Source: Shinisaurus crocodilurus | Lineage: Eukaryota > Chordata > Lepidosauria > Squamata > Shinisauridae | Length of the DNA stretch: 64,000 nucleotides | Assembly: GCA_021292165.1 (NCBI GenBank) | Contig: CM037885.1 | Coordinates: 11,775,042-11,839,041 of the forward strand | Direction of reading: 5' to 3' | Shown here: positions 24,501 to 39,500 of the stretch, one piece after another | Position numbering within the stretch: position 1 is the stretch's first letter | Layout: each line of letters begins with the position of its first letter | The notes under the pieces: model-generated | Databases searched by the model: none | Seen by the model: the letters and a program-made list of their open reading frames with translations, nothing else | Told to the model about the DNA's origin: nothing | Position numbers and translations under genes: made by a program

Positions 24501-27500
24501 GAAAGGGACGATCCTTTAAAAACAAAGAGCTTCTCTGAAAGTAAAGAGTGCAGATCTCAGGGCTGTTTCAGAATGCGGAGAGGAAAGGAGTCCTTTATGA
24601 CAGGGAGGGGGGAAGGTGAGGTCCTCCAAATGTTGTTGGACTGCAACTGCCATCATCCCTCACCATTGGCTATGCCAGCTAGGGCTGATGGGAATTGCAA
24701 TCCAGCAACATCTTGGAGGGCCACACACAGTTCCCCACCACTGCTTTATGGAAAAGGCTACAGCTCAGTGGCCGAGCACATGCTTTGCATGCAGAAAGGC
24801 CCAGGGCATAATTCCCAAGATCTCCAGCTAACAGAATCCCAGGTAGTATGGCGCTGGGGGCTGGCTGCCTGGAGAACAGCCGACAGTCAGAGTAGATCTC
24901 GTTCTGCATCGTATGTACAGCAGCTCTCAGAGAGAACGGATATAACCTTTGCAACCAATTTCAGAGGGCCACAAGCGGTTTCACTATGTTCCGGCAAAAA
25001 CGACGAACGCGTCCTGTGGCAGATGAAAGGGTCCCGCATCTAATTGCGGCACAAGCTTTGCGTGGGCTAGCGATCCACCTCTGAGGAAGTGGTCTCTCTG
25101 TCCCATAATACCTATGCTACAATCAATGAGTCAGACTTTAATATGCCGCTTAAAAGATTCACTGTTTGGGCTGATTGCCATAATACTCCTGGCAAGCCTT
25201 TGCCTGTCAAGATGCTCTAGCAGGGCCAAGGGTGGGGGACCTCACGCGTGGGGGCCAAGTCTGGCCCTCCGGAGTTCTCCAGAGGGCCATGCCCACTTGC
25301 CCTTCCCCTGGGCCCATTCCCTTCCCCACCGCCCCCTTGAAATGCCTCTCCTAAGGCTGTAAGAGCCTTAAACGAAAATATGCCGGTGTTTGTGGTGCCA
25401 CCCCTTTTGCTCCCACCCACCACTGGAAACAGAAATAGTGTTGTTGGCTTCCCTAACACTAGCTGGCCTCCTACACTCAAAGGAGAATACAGCCCCCAAG
25501 GACTTCTCTGAAATCGAATTTGTCCCTCGGGCTGAAAGACGTCCCCCACCCCTGCATTAGGCACAGTGAATGAAGCAGTCGCCTCAGGTGGCACATGCCT
25601 GGGGGTGGGCGATATAAGCAAGTAGAGGCAAGGTTTTGAAGGAGAGGGCTCTCTGTGTGTATGTGTGTGTGTGTGTGTGTGTGTCAGACCTGGGCTGCGT
25701 CCTCTAAGCTAGCCTGCTGCCCTCAGCTGCCCTCGCAAGATGTTGTCCCATCCTCAGGGCTGAAGTAGGATCCAACAGCCAGTCCATTTGGCTTCTGCAC
25801 TTGGAATGGGAAGGGTGGCGGCATCTTGGCCTTCGCTTCAGGCAGCAAAATGTCTTGGGCTGGCTGTTGGGCTTTTTTAGATGCACAGACAGTGACCAAC
25901 TGCAGAGGACAGAGCTCCTGGAGTTGCTGTGTACGGGGGAAGTTCTTCAGGCGCAGTTCGTCAGCAAGAGGAGAATCCAAGCCCTCCTCCCTTCCAAACC
26001 CTTTTCCTTTTGTGTCGTTGAGTTTCCAGCTGTAAGCCTGAGGCCAGGGGCTGTCTCATTACTGATCTATCTTCCGCTCTGGGAGCCCTTTCTGGCTGAA
26101 GAGTGGGGTTGGGAGGGTGGTGGTGGTGGGGGAATGCTGTAAACAAATAAACATTTACAAGGGGGCGACGGATCCTCACCGTTCGCAGACGGACAGCACC
26201 CAGAAGGCGATGAGCCAGAGTCCCAAGGTGAAGATCAGCAGCACCCGCCCCGGCTGGCTGTTCACCATCACCCGGAGCACAAAAGGGTACTGGAAGTGGA
26301 TCTTGTTGAGGGATCCGATGCTGCGATACGAGGCGTCTCCCAACACGCTGCTCCGCAGCAGCATGGCCCGGGGCACCAGGTAGAGGCGGAGGAACATGAG
26401 CAGCGAGAGCAGCATGTCCACATCGGTGAGGAACAGGAACGTCTGCGCGGGCTTGGGGTCCAGGCAGGGGAAGTCTCCGACGGGGAAGGGGTGCAGGGAG
26501 CACACCAAGAGCTCCAGCGCGACCAGGCCCAGCTTCGGGGCGCTGACGGCAATCCGCCAGTCGGTCAGGGAGTTATCCAGCATGAAGAGCTAGGAGGGGG
26601 GTGGGGGAGAAAGAGAGTGGATATGATAACATCCAGTGTTTCCCTTTTCCCAGATGGGATGGGCCACTCACTCCCCAGCCAGAACTGGGAATACAAGGAT
26701 CAAGTCCTCCCACTTCCCAGGATAAGGACAGAAGTACGGGGCCGTAACTCGGTGGTAAAGCACATCCACATCCTGGCAGGGGGTGTTAGAAAGGGGGGGG
26801 ACGGAAGCCTCCATTGGAATCAGTGGAAACCCCTTTCCACCCACCCCCTATGGGCGGGTGGAATTTCGGGACAAAAATGAGGGGGGGGGGGAAGCTTAGA
26901 CTCTCCTCTCCTTAAGTGCCATGGTCCCAATCCGAATTGGGGCTGCAGCTGTTTGCAGGAGGGTGGTGGTGGTGGTGGGAATCATGCATAGCATCACCGC
27001 TTATTTTTTTTAATTTTATTTATTCCATTTATCATAGAATCATAGGATAGTAGAGTTGGAAGGGGCCTATATAAGGCCATTGAGTCCAGCCCCCTGCTCA
27101 AGGCAGGAATCCATGTTAAAGCATCCCGGACAGATGGCTGTCCAGCTGCACTTTGAATGCCTCCAGTGTGGGAGAGCCCACCACCTCGAGAGGTCATTGG
27201 TTCCATTGTGATATAATCCATACTGTCATATTATATCCCACCTTTTTTCCTCCAAGGAACACAGGGCAACTTACAAGATCCTCCTCCTCCCCACTGTATC
27301 CTCACAACAACCCTGTGAGGTAGGTTAGGCTGAGAGTCAGCGACTGACCCAAAGTCATTCAGGGAGCTTCATGGCTGAGTGGGGACTAGAACCCAGATCT
27401 CCCGAGTCCCAGTCCAACACTCTCATCCAGTGTTCTCCAACCTTGGGTCCCCAGATGTTTTCGGCCTACAACTCCCAGCATGCCCCAGCCCTTGGATTGC

Positions 27501-30500
27501 TCCAACCCAACACTGAGCTTGATCCAGCCATAGCCAAAACAAAAAGATGCAATGGCTAAGAAGCCCCACTGACATAGAAGTCACCAGCCTCCCCTGAGTG
27601 CCATGTAGAGTGGCTGGGTTGTTGTTTTTCTAGCTGCTCTTGCCCACCACCTCTGTAGTCTGGCAAAATGACCCATGAACAGCTGATGGTTCTGGATTCA
27701 CACAGAATGACACCCATGGTTTAAGCAACCCAGAGTTCACAACCCAACAACAAACCATGAGTTCTCTTTCTGGGTTGTTCGTGGTTAACAAGCCATAGCT
27801 TGTTAGTGCGGCTGAATTCACCATCCCGACAACCCAGAATTCAACAACCCATAGGCTAAATAAGCCATGGGTTAGCGTTATGTGTGAATCAGGTCATAAT
27901 CTGACCTGGTATAAGGCCGCTTCATATGTTCCATAGCGTATATGTCGCCTTGAATTTAGGAACTGTTGCTGAAGTCATTTTGTGTGTCTGCAAATGTGTG
28001 TGTGGTGTGCAAATGTATTGTGGTGGGTGCACAGCAGTTAGAGCAGCCTCCCCCATCCTGACGCCCTCCAGATGTCTTGGACTATAACTCCCAGCACCCC
28101 AGCCAGCATGGTCAATAGTCCAGCACATCTGTTTGTCTAGGCAGGGATGGTGAACTTGTAGGACAAAACCTCTGGAGGGCCACAACTCCCATCAGCCCTA
28201 GTCAGCACCGCCAATGGTGAGGGATGATGGGAGTTGTAGGCCAAAACCTCTGGATGGCCACAAGTTGCCCACCCCTGTATTTGTTAGATCAGGGGTTCTT
28301 AACCTGTGGGGTACACCTCCCCAGGGGAGGTCTGGACTGACTCCAGGGGAGGTGTGAGTAGCCCCTCAACTATTAATTGTTTAGCTTGGCGGTTGGCCCA
28401 ACCTTATTTCTTTCTACTAATCTTGGGAGCTACGCCGTTCATTTAATTGAATATGCATTTTTTTTTAGTCCAGAGACAGAGCATAAACTAAAAAATGTAA
28501 ACTCGTCCTGCCTGGGCCGTTAACACATGGGAGGCATGGGCCATAAGATTTTTCACAAGGGAGGTGTGACACCAAAAAGGTTAAGAACCACTGTGTTAGA
28601 TACTGTACATGGGCAGCCAATGCAACTCCGGGCGTGTCTGTGCCACTCAAGAGAACAGCATCTCTCTGTACACAGCAGCTTGAGGAATTTCCACCTTAGC
28701 ATAAAAGCCAACCATTGTTAAGAGCTGCTACTGTATTACTGTAAAATACGGAGTAAAACTGATCACCAGGCTTAGTTCTATTATGTAATCTAATCAGGGC
28801 GTCTTTACTGGCTTTGTCTGAATGCAGCTTCAGACATAATTTTATTCTTACTAATGCAGTTGACTGTACTGGTGACTCGGCTCCCCCTAGTTAAGTTTCT
28901 CCTTACCTGCCTGAGCTACTGTGTATTGTGCATTTTATATTCTGGGATTTTATAGTACGTTGCCCCCAGTAAGACAGACTGGCTCAGGATAGCTCGCACC
29001 CTGTCCTCTCTAGTCTCCTCCCCCCCCCGCCCACCGAAATGCCCCCTTTTCCCCCTCTCTGAGGTTACTTTCCCTACCTCGGAGGACAGCCAGCGTGGTC
29101 CTTTCTGCGGTGGAGTGGGGTGGGGTGGTCAAATCTCCCACTCCCCCCCCCCGGGGCAGAGCTGTCTCTGCCTTCGGGGGGGGATCCATTATGGCCCCTC
29201 AGACACTGTCTAGGGTCCATAGGATTACTCCCGAAAAACACTAACATCGAACAGCCCTAAAAAAAGACAGCTGCTAAAAAAAATTTGAGGCAGACAGAGT
29301 TTATACAAATTAAAATGCCTGGGTAAATGAAAACATCTTAAACTGGTGGCAAAAAGACTGAAAAGTAGCTGCTTATGGAGGGCATTCCAGTGCCCGGGGG
29401 GGGGGGGCACCTTTGTGACTACATAACACACTTCTGATAAAGACGACACTTGGAGCCGGGCCTCAGTGGAAGATCTTAAGAGAGACAGAGATTCTGGGTT
29501 AGGATGACCACTTGTGAATCACCAAAAAAGAGGAAATGCATCACCAAAAAAAAAGAGAACAATGACTTGCATAGTATTTGCATATGCTGCTTTATATTTA
29601 CAGATGCAAATTTAGAAGTAATTACTATCATTTAAATAGAAATACAGTACATCGCACCATAGTGTGGAAGACTGTAACCTGTGTACCTGCCTGTTCGGTC
29701 TGCTGCTCAGGTGCTAATTGTGGATGGAAAACAGTTCTTTTGGTTCCTTATCTTTAAGCCAGACCCAAACAGGACAGCCCTTCAAACAGAGGACCGCCCT
29801 CTGTAAAAGAGGACACCTGGCCACCCTATATCTTTCAGTTGTGTCGAACTGGTAACACTGAACTCAAGTGAATGACCAGAAAGTTCCTTTGGCAAATAAA
29901 GATGAGGGAAACCAAAAGAGGAAGAACATGAGACCGCACAAATCACACTCCTTAATCCACGATATCCCCAGCCAACAGCGGCTCGACCCGTAAGTGACTG
30001 GACAGAACATGCCATGACTCAGTCAGGAAACGGCTCACTCAGATCAGCAGCACAGATCAAATGGCCCGGAGGAAAGAAAAACCCTTCTGAGGTGTATTTT
30101 CCAAGTGTCACTGGCCCCTCCGCCTTGCAGCGCGGTTAAGCTATATGGGGCTGGGAGACTGAACTTCTGGGCTTGCATCCCAGCCCTTGAATGTACACGT
30201 CTCAACTCCCAGTCTGCTCTTTCCATCAGCTTCCCGTTCCCTCTAAAAGCTAGCAACTGTACCCAGCATTATTTTTTTTTAAAATGGATTTATAGAGTGG
30301 AGGAGCATTGCATGTTCAAAATCCAGATGGAGCTCCCTGTCGCTAGGGTAGGGGAAGGGTTTTCACTCCGTGACAGAGCACCTGTTTTGCATGCAGAAGG
30401 TCCCAGATTAGTAAAACACCTGCCTGAAACCCCTGGAGAACCCCTGCCAGCCAGTGTTGGCAATACTGGGCTGGATGGACCAATGGTCTGACTCAGCACA

Positions 30501-33500
30501 AGGCACCTTCCTATGTTCCTATCACACAGGTACATCGGCGGCGGTGTCATCATCATCAAAATGCACATTGCAAAGTACAATACAAAATCCAAGGCCCTTA
30601 TCTGTCAGGTTAGTACACGAGGCTATACTTTTTATCCATAGGAATGTAGCAAGCTGCCTTATACTGGGTCCATCCCTGAGTCCACGTAGCCCGGTACTGT
30701 CGACACGGACTGGCAGCAGTGGCTCTCCAGGTTTTAGGCAGGAGTTTTTCCTGCACTATCCGGAGATGCTGGGGATTGAACCTGGGATCTTCTACATGCA
30801 AAGCAGGGGCTCTACCGCTGAGCTACAGCCCCTCCCAGAGGTCTTCTGGGTGAGAATAAAGGTATTACAAGCTGTGAATTGTGAAAGATTCAATGCAAGT
30901 CAGTGAAAGGTTAATTTGCCTATTGCAGCGACATTAATAAAATTCAGACATATGCCATTTTCCCTAAATAGCTGTACTCTGCTTACATGAAATCTCTCAT
31001 CCAAATAATAATATAATTATAATGATTATGATTATGATTATTTTATTGGATTTTTGGGGGCCTGGGGCAGATGTGATGTTGAGGGCCTTGTGGATGCCCC
31101 CTACAAGGAGCCATCCTCATGTGGGGCTCTAGTGGCTGGACAGGGGCCAATGACAGGCACAGGAGCTGAGGTAGGGGGATGTTGCTCTGCGGAAGGAAGC
31201 CCAGGACAAATTTCCCCCCTTGCCCCTCTCCCTCTGGGCAGCCCTGGTTGGCACCGTACCAGTTACGGACATGTTGGGAGTGTTCACACGTCACAACAAC
31301 CCACCCGCACAATAAGCCACGGTGGGTTGTTCTGCAAACAACCCACAGTGTGCCTGACAGATGATCTGGCTCCCTGTGGGTTGTTCACCCCCTTCCCTCC
31401 CCCTCTTTCCCTCAAGGTACTCCCATGAGAATCCCAGGGGACCCCACAGCAGAACCAACTTGTTTCCATGCTCCCGGCCATGATCACAAGCTGATTTTGG
31501 AGCACAATCTCCGCGCTTTTTGTTCCTTTACCCTTTTTTCTCCTGGAGATTGCAAAGTCCAGCTTTACAGCCAGCTTTCGCAATCTCCATTTTGACAGTC
31601 ACTGACAGCCCCTTCAAACTGCTGAAGCAGCACCTTGGAGGGGCTGCCAGTGAGTAGCAAACAAGTTTTTAAAATTATTTTTGTACCCACAATGTGAGCA
31701 AACATTTTCATTTTATTTATGTTTTATTTCTTTTAGACATGCTTGTGCAACTGTGGAAATGGGTACCCTCAGTTGAGCAATACGGGGGCGGGGTGTGTGT
31801 ACCTGCTATCAGAGTGCAGCAGGTACCAACCCTGGACAATCCCCCAAAGAGGGTCCAAATAGGCTTTCCCCCCCTTTGCTTTCTCTTGACAGCTGTCAAA
31901 AGACAAGCTGTCAAGAGAAAGCAAAGGCGCAAGTGATCTTAGCTCGTGAAAAGGGGGTGGTGAGATTTATACTCCCTTCACAGCAGGATCCTCTTTTTCT
32001 CCCCCCCCCCCCATAGTCCTCAAGATGATGCACATTTTGCACTTTTTCCCAAGTCTCTAGCTGCTCAGGAAAGTGCAAAAGTGCATTCCACCCCCTTTTT
32101 CCGGGGACTCAGAGTTTTGACAGCTAGCTAGCTGTCAAAACTCTGAGTCCCCTTTAAAAGGGATTTTTGACAGGACAATGGTTTGTTTTTTTTTACTGGG
32201 GTATATGCAGCCAGTTGCACAAGTGTGGCTAAAAAAAATGTTTTTAAAAAGAGAACAAGAAAACAAAACGAATATTTTTGCACACATTGTGAGCAAAAAA
32301 AATACTAATTAAAATGTTTGTCACCCACTGGCAGCCCCTTCAATGTGCCATTTGTCAAGCCAGACTTCACGATCTCCAAACAAAAAAAAAGGGTAAAGGA
32401 ACAAAAAACTGCAGCAAGCTGAAAATGGCTCACGAGTGTGGCGGGAAGGGCAGCAAGCCAATGCCAGCTGTTCCCAAGTGCCACTTGGGCATTTGTGGGG
32501 TGGCTGGCATGGGCAAGTGCCCAGGCAAGCTTGGCAAGAGCGGCAAAGGTTTTTTGCCGCTCTTGCCAAGTGGCTCAGTAGCCGATTCCTGGTACCCACA
32601 ATGGTGCTGGTCGCCCAGGTTTGGATGACACGACAACCCATCGTGGGCACAACAACCCACAGGTTGTCAGGGTGGCTTGTTGCCCTCAAACAAGCCACCC
32701 TGCATGAATCAGTCCAGATTCGCACACCCGACAACCCATCGTGGGTTGTTGCTACCACCCACAATGGATTGTTGTGTTGTGCGAACCCAGTCATTGATCA
32801 ATTCCACCTTTCCGCAGTTCAAGTAACATATGTTTTTCTACAGGGATTTGTCGTTTATGAGAAGTCACAGCACTGACTGGGTACATCAATCGAGTCATCC
32901 TATAACAATCTTTCTGCTATGATGGATGCAGCTTCCCAAAACAAGGAAGCCTGGTCAGGCCAACCTCAGGCTGAGTGACCTGCCCTTCACCCGAAGCACC
33001 AGAGCCAAGAATTTGTTTCAGGCCTCAGCCTTGGGCCATAGGTTGAGGGCAGAATTACCCCCACAATAGCTTCAGTCTGTCCCTCGTTAACAAGCAGAGC
33101 GCCTATTTATTTCTTCCCTGTACGTGCTACCAGATATGTACAAGCTACTGGAGCAAACCCTTTTTATTATTTCCCTGACAAAAACAAACAAAACAAAACA
33201 AAAACAGGCAGGTTTGCATCAAGGTGTAAAAATATGTGGGCAAACTCCTGGCAGTGCTGCCTCTGCTTTGTTTCCCCTCTTTGCTGCCCTCAAAACAACC
33301 ACTGCCTGCCACACAGGCAGATCTGACCCACGGGGTCAATAATGGAGACGGATCTGACCCACGGGGGGTCTATCAGCTGGAATGTCCTCTGGCTTAAGCC
33401 TCACAGAAACAAAAAGATGGTACGCAAAAGGATGGGGACAGTGCGATCCTAAGTTTCCAGCTCAGATACCGAAATGAAACCAATGACCTGGGGAGGCCGT

Positions 33501-36500
33501 GGATTCTCCCACACTGGAGGCATTCAAGGTGCAGCTCGGACAGCCACCTGTCAGGGATGCTTTGAAACAGATTCCTGCGTTGAGCAGGGGGTTGGACCCT
33601 GATGGCCTTATAGGCCCCTTCCAACTCTACTATTCTACGATTCTATGATAATGTTGTGGGCCGGCCTTGACCGTCGCTGTGCGTATTAGCCATTCAGTTA
33701 TTTTTCTTGATTTACCGTAAATGTTTAATATGCCGCCTTTCTGCAGAATGACAGGCCTCCGAGGAGTACAAGTGGTAAGTGAAAATCATACAGTGCAATA
33801 TAATAAGATAAAGTCAAAAAGGAGAGCTGGTGGAATTGTAGGAATGGATGGACTGTTGAAGGAGAAGGACATTGGAAAGACCCCAAGTTCACATTCCGCT
33901 CTGCCGCAAAGCTCACTGTATCACCTTGGGCTTCTCCCTCTTTCTCGGCCTAACTTACCTCACAGGGTTGCCGTGTTTGAGAAATATCAGAGAGTTAAGG
34001 TTACCTGGATCTCTTTGATGTGAAAAGCCAGGATCAGGATCAACAGTCCAGCTGTGGTGAGGGTGATGAGGCACTTCACCATGAAGGAATAGGCAAACCA
34101 CTGCAGGGTGCGGGGGGGGGAAGGGAGAGAGATAAGCACAGGGAAGAACGTCATGTCCCATTTCATCCCATCAGAACAGCCAGCCAGTACAGGCAGTCCC
34201 CGGGTTATGAACGAGGTCCGTTCCTAAGTCTGTCTTTAATTCGAATTTGTACAGTAAGTCGGAACAGAAGCCGCGTAATGTTTTCAAAGTGTTGCAAAGT
34301 ATAGTGCGTGCGTTGGTAAGTAGGAACCGTTGTATTTAACTCATATTTTTACATATATGGCGGTCCGTTATTAAGTATGAGTTGTCTGTAAGTCGGACGT
34401 TTGTAACCCGGAGACTACCTGTACTCCCAGCCAATGGCTTGATGCTGGCACCCCTTTGACAAGAGTCGTCGGCATAACCCGCTCCTGCCTCCAAGGTGGT
34501 TCATCTCCCTTCAAACGACTTTGAATGATAGGAATTCATTCTGAGAGGGGACCACAGGGCTGGCGTCAAGGGTAGGTATGAGTGGGCACCCGCTGAGGGC
34601 CCACACCCCAACAGGGGCCCACTGACAAGAGGGCCAAGGGCTGAATTCCATTTTGAAGAAGAGCTCGGGGGCCGCATTCCAGTGGTGAGCAGAGCCAAAG
34701 GCAAAATGGGTGGGCCCGAAAATACCAGCATATTTTAGCTTAAAGCTCTTACTGTCGGTAACTAAGGCTTAGGAGAGGCATCTCAACCTTTCGGAATGGG
34801 GAAAGAGCTGCACAAAAGCCGGGAAACCACCACATGATCAGTGGTTTGGGGGAAGGGGGTTGGGCCAGGAGGAGGGGGCCTGGCCATCTGGGGCCCCCAA
34901 GTGGGCTGGATTTGGCCCCCCAGGTTTTAGGTTCTGCACCCCTGCACTATATAAATGCTGCTGCATATTGCTGTTATTTATGACGTAAGGGGTACATTTG
35001 GGTGAATTGAAGGGATCATGGAATGACTGCTTGGAAGGTGGTGTGAATCTTGATGGTTGACAGTTGGAAGAGGAAGAGGGTGGAGCAGATTAGCTGGATG
35101 TGAATGGGTTTTAGGAGAGGATTAGTTCCATTTACATTCATCCCAGACTTCAGTTTACTGCAAATATGTTTTCATTGCTCCTCAAACACTCCAAATGGGT
35201 TCAGACAACACGATAATCCACACTGAAGGATTGAGTGTGGGTTGTCATTGAACTGTGGGTTGTTGTTGAAATGTGGGTTATCGTGTTGTCTGAACCCAGC
35301 TGCGCTAACAAGCTATGGTTTGTTAACCACGAACAACCCATGAAGAGAACCCTTGGTTTGTTGTTGGCTTGTGAACTGTGGGTTGTTCGTGGTTAACAAA
35401 CCATGGTTTGTTATTGAAGCTGGGTTCAGACAGCATGATAACCCAGGTTAACCACAAACAACTCATGAAGAGAATCCATGGTTTGTTGTTGAGTTGTGAA
35501 CTGTGGGTTGTTTGTGGTTAACAAACCATGGTTTGTTATCACGGCTGGGTTCAGACAACACGATAACCCAAGTTTCGACAACAACCCACGGTTCAGCGAC
35601 AGCCCACATTCAACCCTTGTGGTTGTGGGTTATCGTGTTGTCTGAACCTAGCCTCTGTCTGTTGTTATCCCTGGGTAATTGAAAGTGAACCCCCCCCCCA
35701 AAAAAATGACCCCCTACGCACTGCTGTTAGCACCAGTGGTGTAGCAAAGCCAAGGCTCACACCCCTGGTCAAAACACCAGGATGTTTTGATGAGCAGGGA
35801 CACTGACGTCATCCACCACCCGCCTCGGACTTCCCTGTTCTCTCTGAGCTAAGCTGCATTCCTCAGAGTAGCTGGCGGGGAAATCGATTTTCTCAGCCAC
35901 AATATATTGTTGAGAGCTATATCCCACGCACACATATACAACATGCACATTACAGGGATTGGACTCTGCACAGCTGACTTGCATTTTTGGGCTTTCCTCA
36001 GGGGGCGTGGCTACGGGGACTGCCGTGTGATGGGCCCCCGCACTTCAGAATTTACCACGACACCACCGGGGAGCACAGTAAGACTGTGGCTGCAATCCTA
36101 CGCACTCTGGGAGTAAGTCCTGCCGAACTGAATGGCGGCTTACTTCTAGTCATGTACACCCCATGTGTCATGTGTCTAAAGGAATTAGAGACGCGGTGGG
36201 CAGGTTCATAACTGGCCATCAGCCGTGAGGGTTGAGCAGAACTTGGGGAGGCTGGTTGGCAGAAAGTTCAGGTCAAACAGAGGGAAGTCGTTGCTCACAC
36301 CGTTTTAAACAAAAGGTTATATTAACAGGGAGACTTGCTGCTGCAGTGATCGCATTTTGCCTGTGTTGAAAGACCTGTGCTGGCAGACCGGCATATTTTA
36401 GAGTGAAGCTCTTGCTGCCCATGACCAAGCCTTCGGAGAGGCAGTTCAGCATTTTAGAACGGAAGGGAAATGAGCAAAAATCAGGAAACCACCAAACGCT

Positions 36501-39500
36501 TGACCGTCAGAGGAAAGGGGGGGGGTCAGGCCAGGAAAGGGGCGTGGCTGTCTGGGGAGTCCTAGAGGGCCAGACTGAGAGTGCAGGTCGGACGGATTTG
36601 GCCCACAGGCGTGCAGTTCAACACCCCTGGACTAGATGGATCTTTGGGCTGATCCAGCAAAGCGATTATTATCTTCTTAGGGCACAATCCTATGCAAGTT
36701 TAGACAGGGAAAAAAGGGCCTACAGCTCCCAGCATGCCCCAGCCAGCTATGCTGGCTGGGGCATGCTGGGAGCTGTAGGCCCTTTTTCTGTCTAAACTTG
36801 CATAGGATTGCGCCTTCAAGGACTAAATTATCTGTGTTAAGAAATCTGGAGTATGTACCCTAGTTAATTCATTTGGTTCACTGTGATCTCCGTTACCCTA
36901 GGAGCAGCTGCCTAATTTCTGTACACCTCCAGGTCTGGATGAACAGCAACGAAGATCTATTTGCATTCAGAGCCGACCCAAGACATTTTGCCGCCTGAGA
37001 CGAATGGCAAGATGGCTCCTCCTCCACCCTCATTCCATATATAGAAGCCGACCGGATCTTACTTTGACAGTGGTGACGGGACCGCATCCCCCCCCCCCGA
37101 ACCTAAGGGTAGTGGATTAGTTCAGGGGGCGCAGAGCAGACTGTGTGGCTCGCAGGGATCTATCCTCCAACAGAGGGGAATGGCTGCTGCCCTCCCCCAC
37201 ACACACACACACACCCCAGCCCAGCACCCACCGCCTGAGGTGATCACCTCATTCTGCCTAATGGTAGGGCCGGCCGATTCTTGCCTCTGAATCCTCACAC
37301 CTGATGGCAAACACATAGTTTCAAAGCTTCCAAGCGTTGTTGACTTTGGGGCATTTTTAACTGACTCATTTTTCCGCTGAATTAGAAGAGACAGCCTCTC
37401 ACTTGCTTCTCCTCCAATGAAAGGAGTTTTAAAAAAAAAAGTCTGGTGCGCCTGGCAGCAAGTGAGGTGTGGGAGCCGGGGCCCATGTGCCAACAGAACA
37501 AACACACCATTGTGGTTTTGTTGAAGGCAACAGCATTCACCCAGGAAACTGGCTGCCACCTGATCCAGGTGTTGCCTAGAGGGACCTGCTGGCTTCAGGG
37601 TGGGGCTGCCCCCCTTCACACACCCAGGCCACAATCCTGCGCACGCCTACTCGAAAACAACGCATTGGCCCGGGCTAGCAACAGAACCCAACAGCTTCTT
37701 TCCTCGCAAGGCTTACGACTGACACCTTTCTCTTTCATAGGGGGTAGATGTCATGCAGCTTCTTCAGTGGGTGGCCACGACTTTCCCTGGAAGGCGCTAA
37801 AAAGTGTGGAAAGGCAAAGAGGTTCGCCCTGGAGGTAAAACCTATGCTTGGCTGTGTTGCGCTGTGGGAAGAGGTGGCATTTCCGAAGTCAAGCTCCGAG
37901 AAAGCACCCTTGACTCCGCCTTTGAAAGGCAGCCAAGGCAGGGCGGGAAACACCCTGCGTAAATATTATTACAGTGGGGAAAGCAAGATGGGACCACACT
38001 CAAGAGACATATAAGAAAGGTAGGAGGACCCAATGGACATCCAAGAGAGACAGAGACAAAGAGAGCCAGTGTGGCATAGTGATTAGAGTGTTGGACTGGG
38101 ACTCAGGAGATCCGGGTTCTAGTCGCCGCTCGGCCATGAAACTCACTGGGTGACTTTGGGCCAGTCACTGACTCTCAGCCTAACCTACCTCACAGGGTTG
38201 TTGTGAGGATAAAATGGAGAGGAGGAGGAGGAGGATTATGTAAGCCGCCTTGGGTTCCTTGCAGGAAACAAGGCAGGGTATAAATATAATAAATAATAAT
38301 TAAATAAATAAATAAATAAGAGTGTGGGGTGCAAGGAAGAGGAAATCGGACAACTAAGGCAGCATCCTTCATTCCCGCTCCCTGGGAGGCTCTTTTTAAA
38401 AGCCAAAACACAGCCTGATTTTACTTTGTCAGTTCATTTCTGCAAAGCTATTCGCAGCCATTCTGGTCTTCAGGTGAGCTACTTGATCCTCCTGATCAAG
38501 TAGCAGGCCAGCTACCGTGCGGGGTTGACAGTGTTTTTTTGGGGGGGCACTTCAACCGCAGTTAGCAGCTGATCACATTTTACTCCAGGCCATGAAAGGC
38601 TTCCTTTAATGATTTCTGCATCTGCCAAGGGCAATAGGTGCAGATCACACGGTACATTTTTTTCTGCACGGTTGACAACTGTAGAAATAAATCCTCTAGC
38701 AACATTGATTTACTGGTACAGGTTTTGATTTTTATTTATTTATTAGCAATATTTATATGCCACTTCTCATTTCAAACAAACCCCGACGTGCTTTATGAAA
38801 GAATAAAAACAAACAAATCCTGAAGTGCTTTACAAAAGCATACAATCAAACGAACAAGAACCACACACACACACACATCATGAGGCTGGTACAAGATAGC
38901 TCATGACTGGGTGAAAGCCAAAGTGAACAGGTACGTTTTCAATAAACGCTTAAAACATGCCAGCATTGAGGTCTCACTGACACACCTCGGAGGAGAGATC
39001 ATTCCACAGGGCGGGTGCCACTGCAGAGAAGGCCCGTCTCTGTGTCACCACTAAACTGAAATCCATAGGCCACGGCACAGACAACGGGGCCTTCCCTGAA
39101 GATTGTAGTGGCCTGGGAGGTTGGTATAGGAGGAGACGATCCTTGAGGTAACCTGGTCCTGAGTTTGACCACCTTAGGTGAAAGATTCTGGGAGCCACGC
39201 AGGAGAGCTAATTTCTTCTTTTTCACAACAGGGTATGTGTGTGTGTTTATTTAAACTGCCTTGGAGAACAGCTAGAGAGGACAGCTCCCCCAGGATGATT
39301 CCACTACTAGAGCTGTAACCTTTCATCAGAAGGAAGAATTTATTTATTTATTTATTTGATTACATTTCTATACTGCCGAATGCCTTTTCTAAGATGGTGA
39401 CTGCTGCAGCATATGCTCCATCTTAAAAAAAAAAAAAAAGCTCCCAAAGAAAGTAAGTGCTGTTCTTCATAGCTGTTTGAAGTTTGACTATTGTTTTAGT

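Larger units (their letters stand above)
31272..32797. mobile_element. AACCCA-family foldback element (about 1.5 kb)
   Basis: The outer ends (gttcacacgtcacaacaacc and gttgttgtgttgtgcgaacc) are inverted. About 31440-31720 pairs with 32285-32450; shared words include gttcctttaccctttttt and ggggctgccagtg. Inside are several tight hairpins, given separately. No transposase is encoded. Confidence 0.75.

Noticed and set aside
37122..37634. Long minus-strand open frame of about 170 codons
   Set aside because: Part lies in a hAT-like repeat and a (CA)n run, with no homology-like text or splice context.
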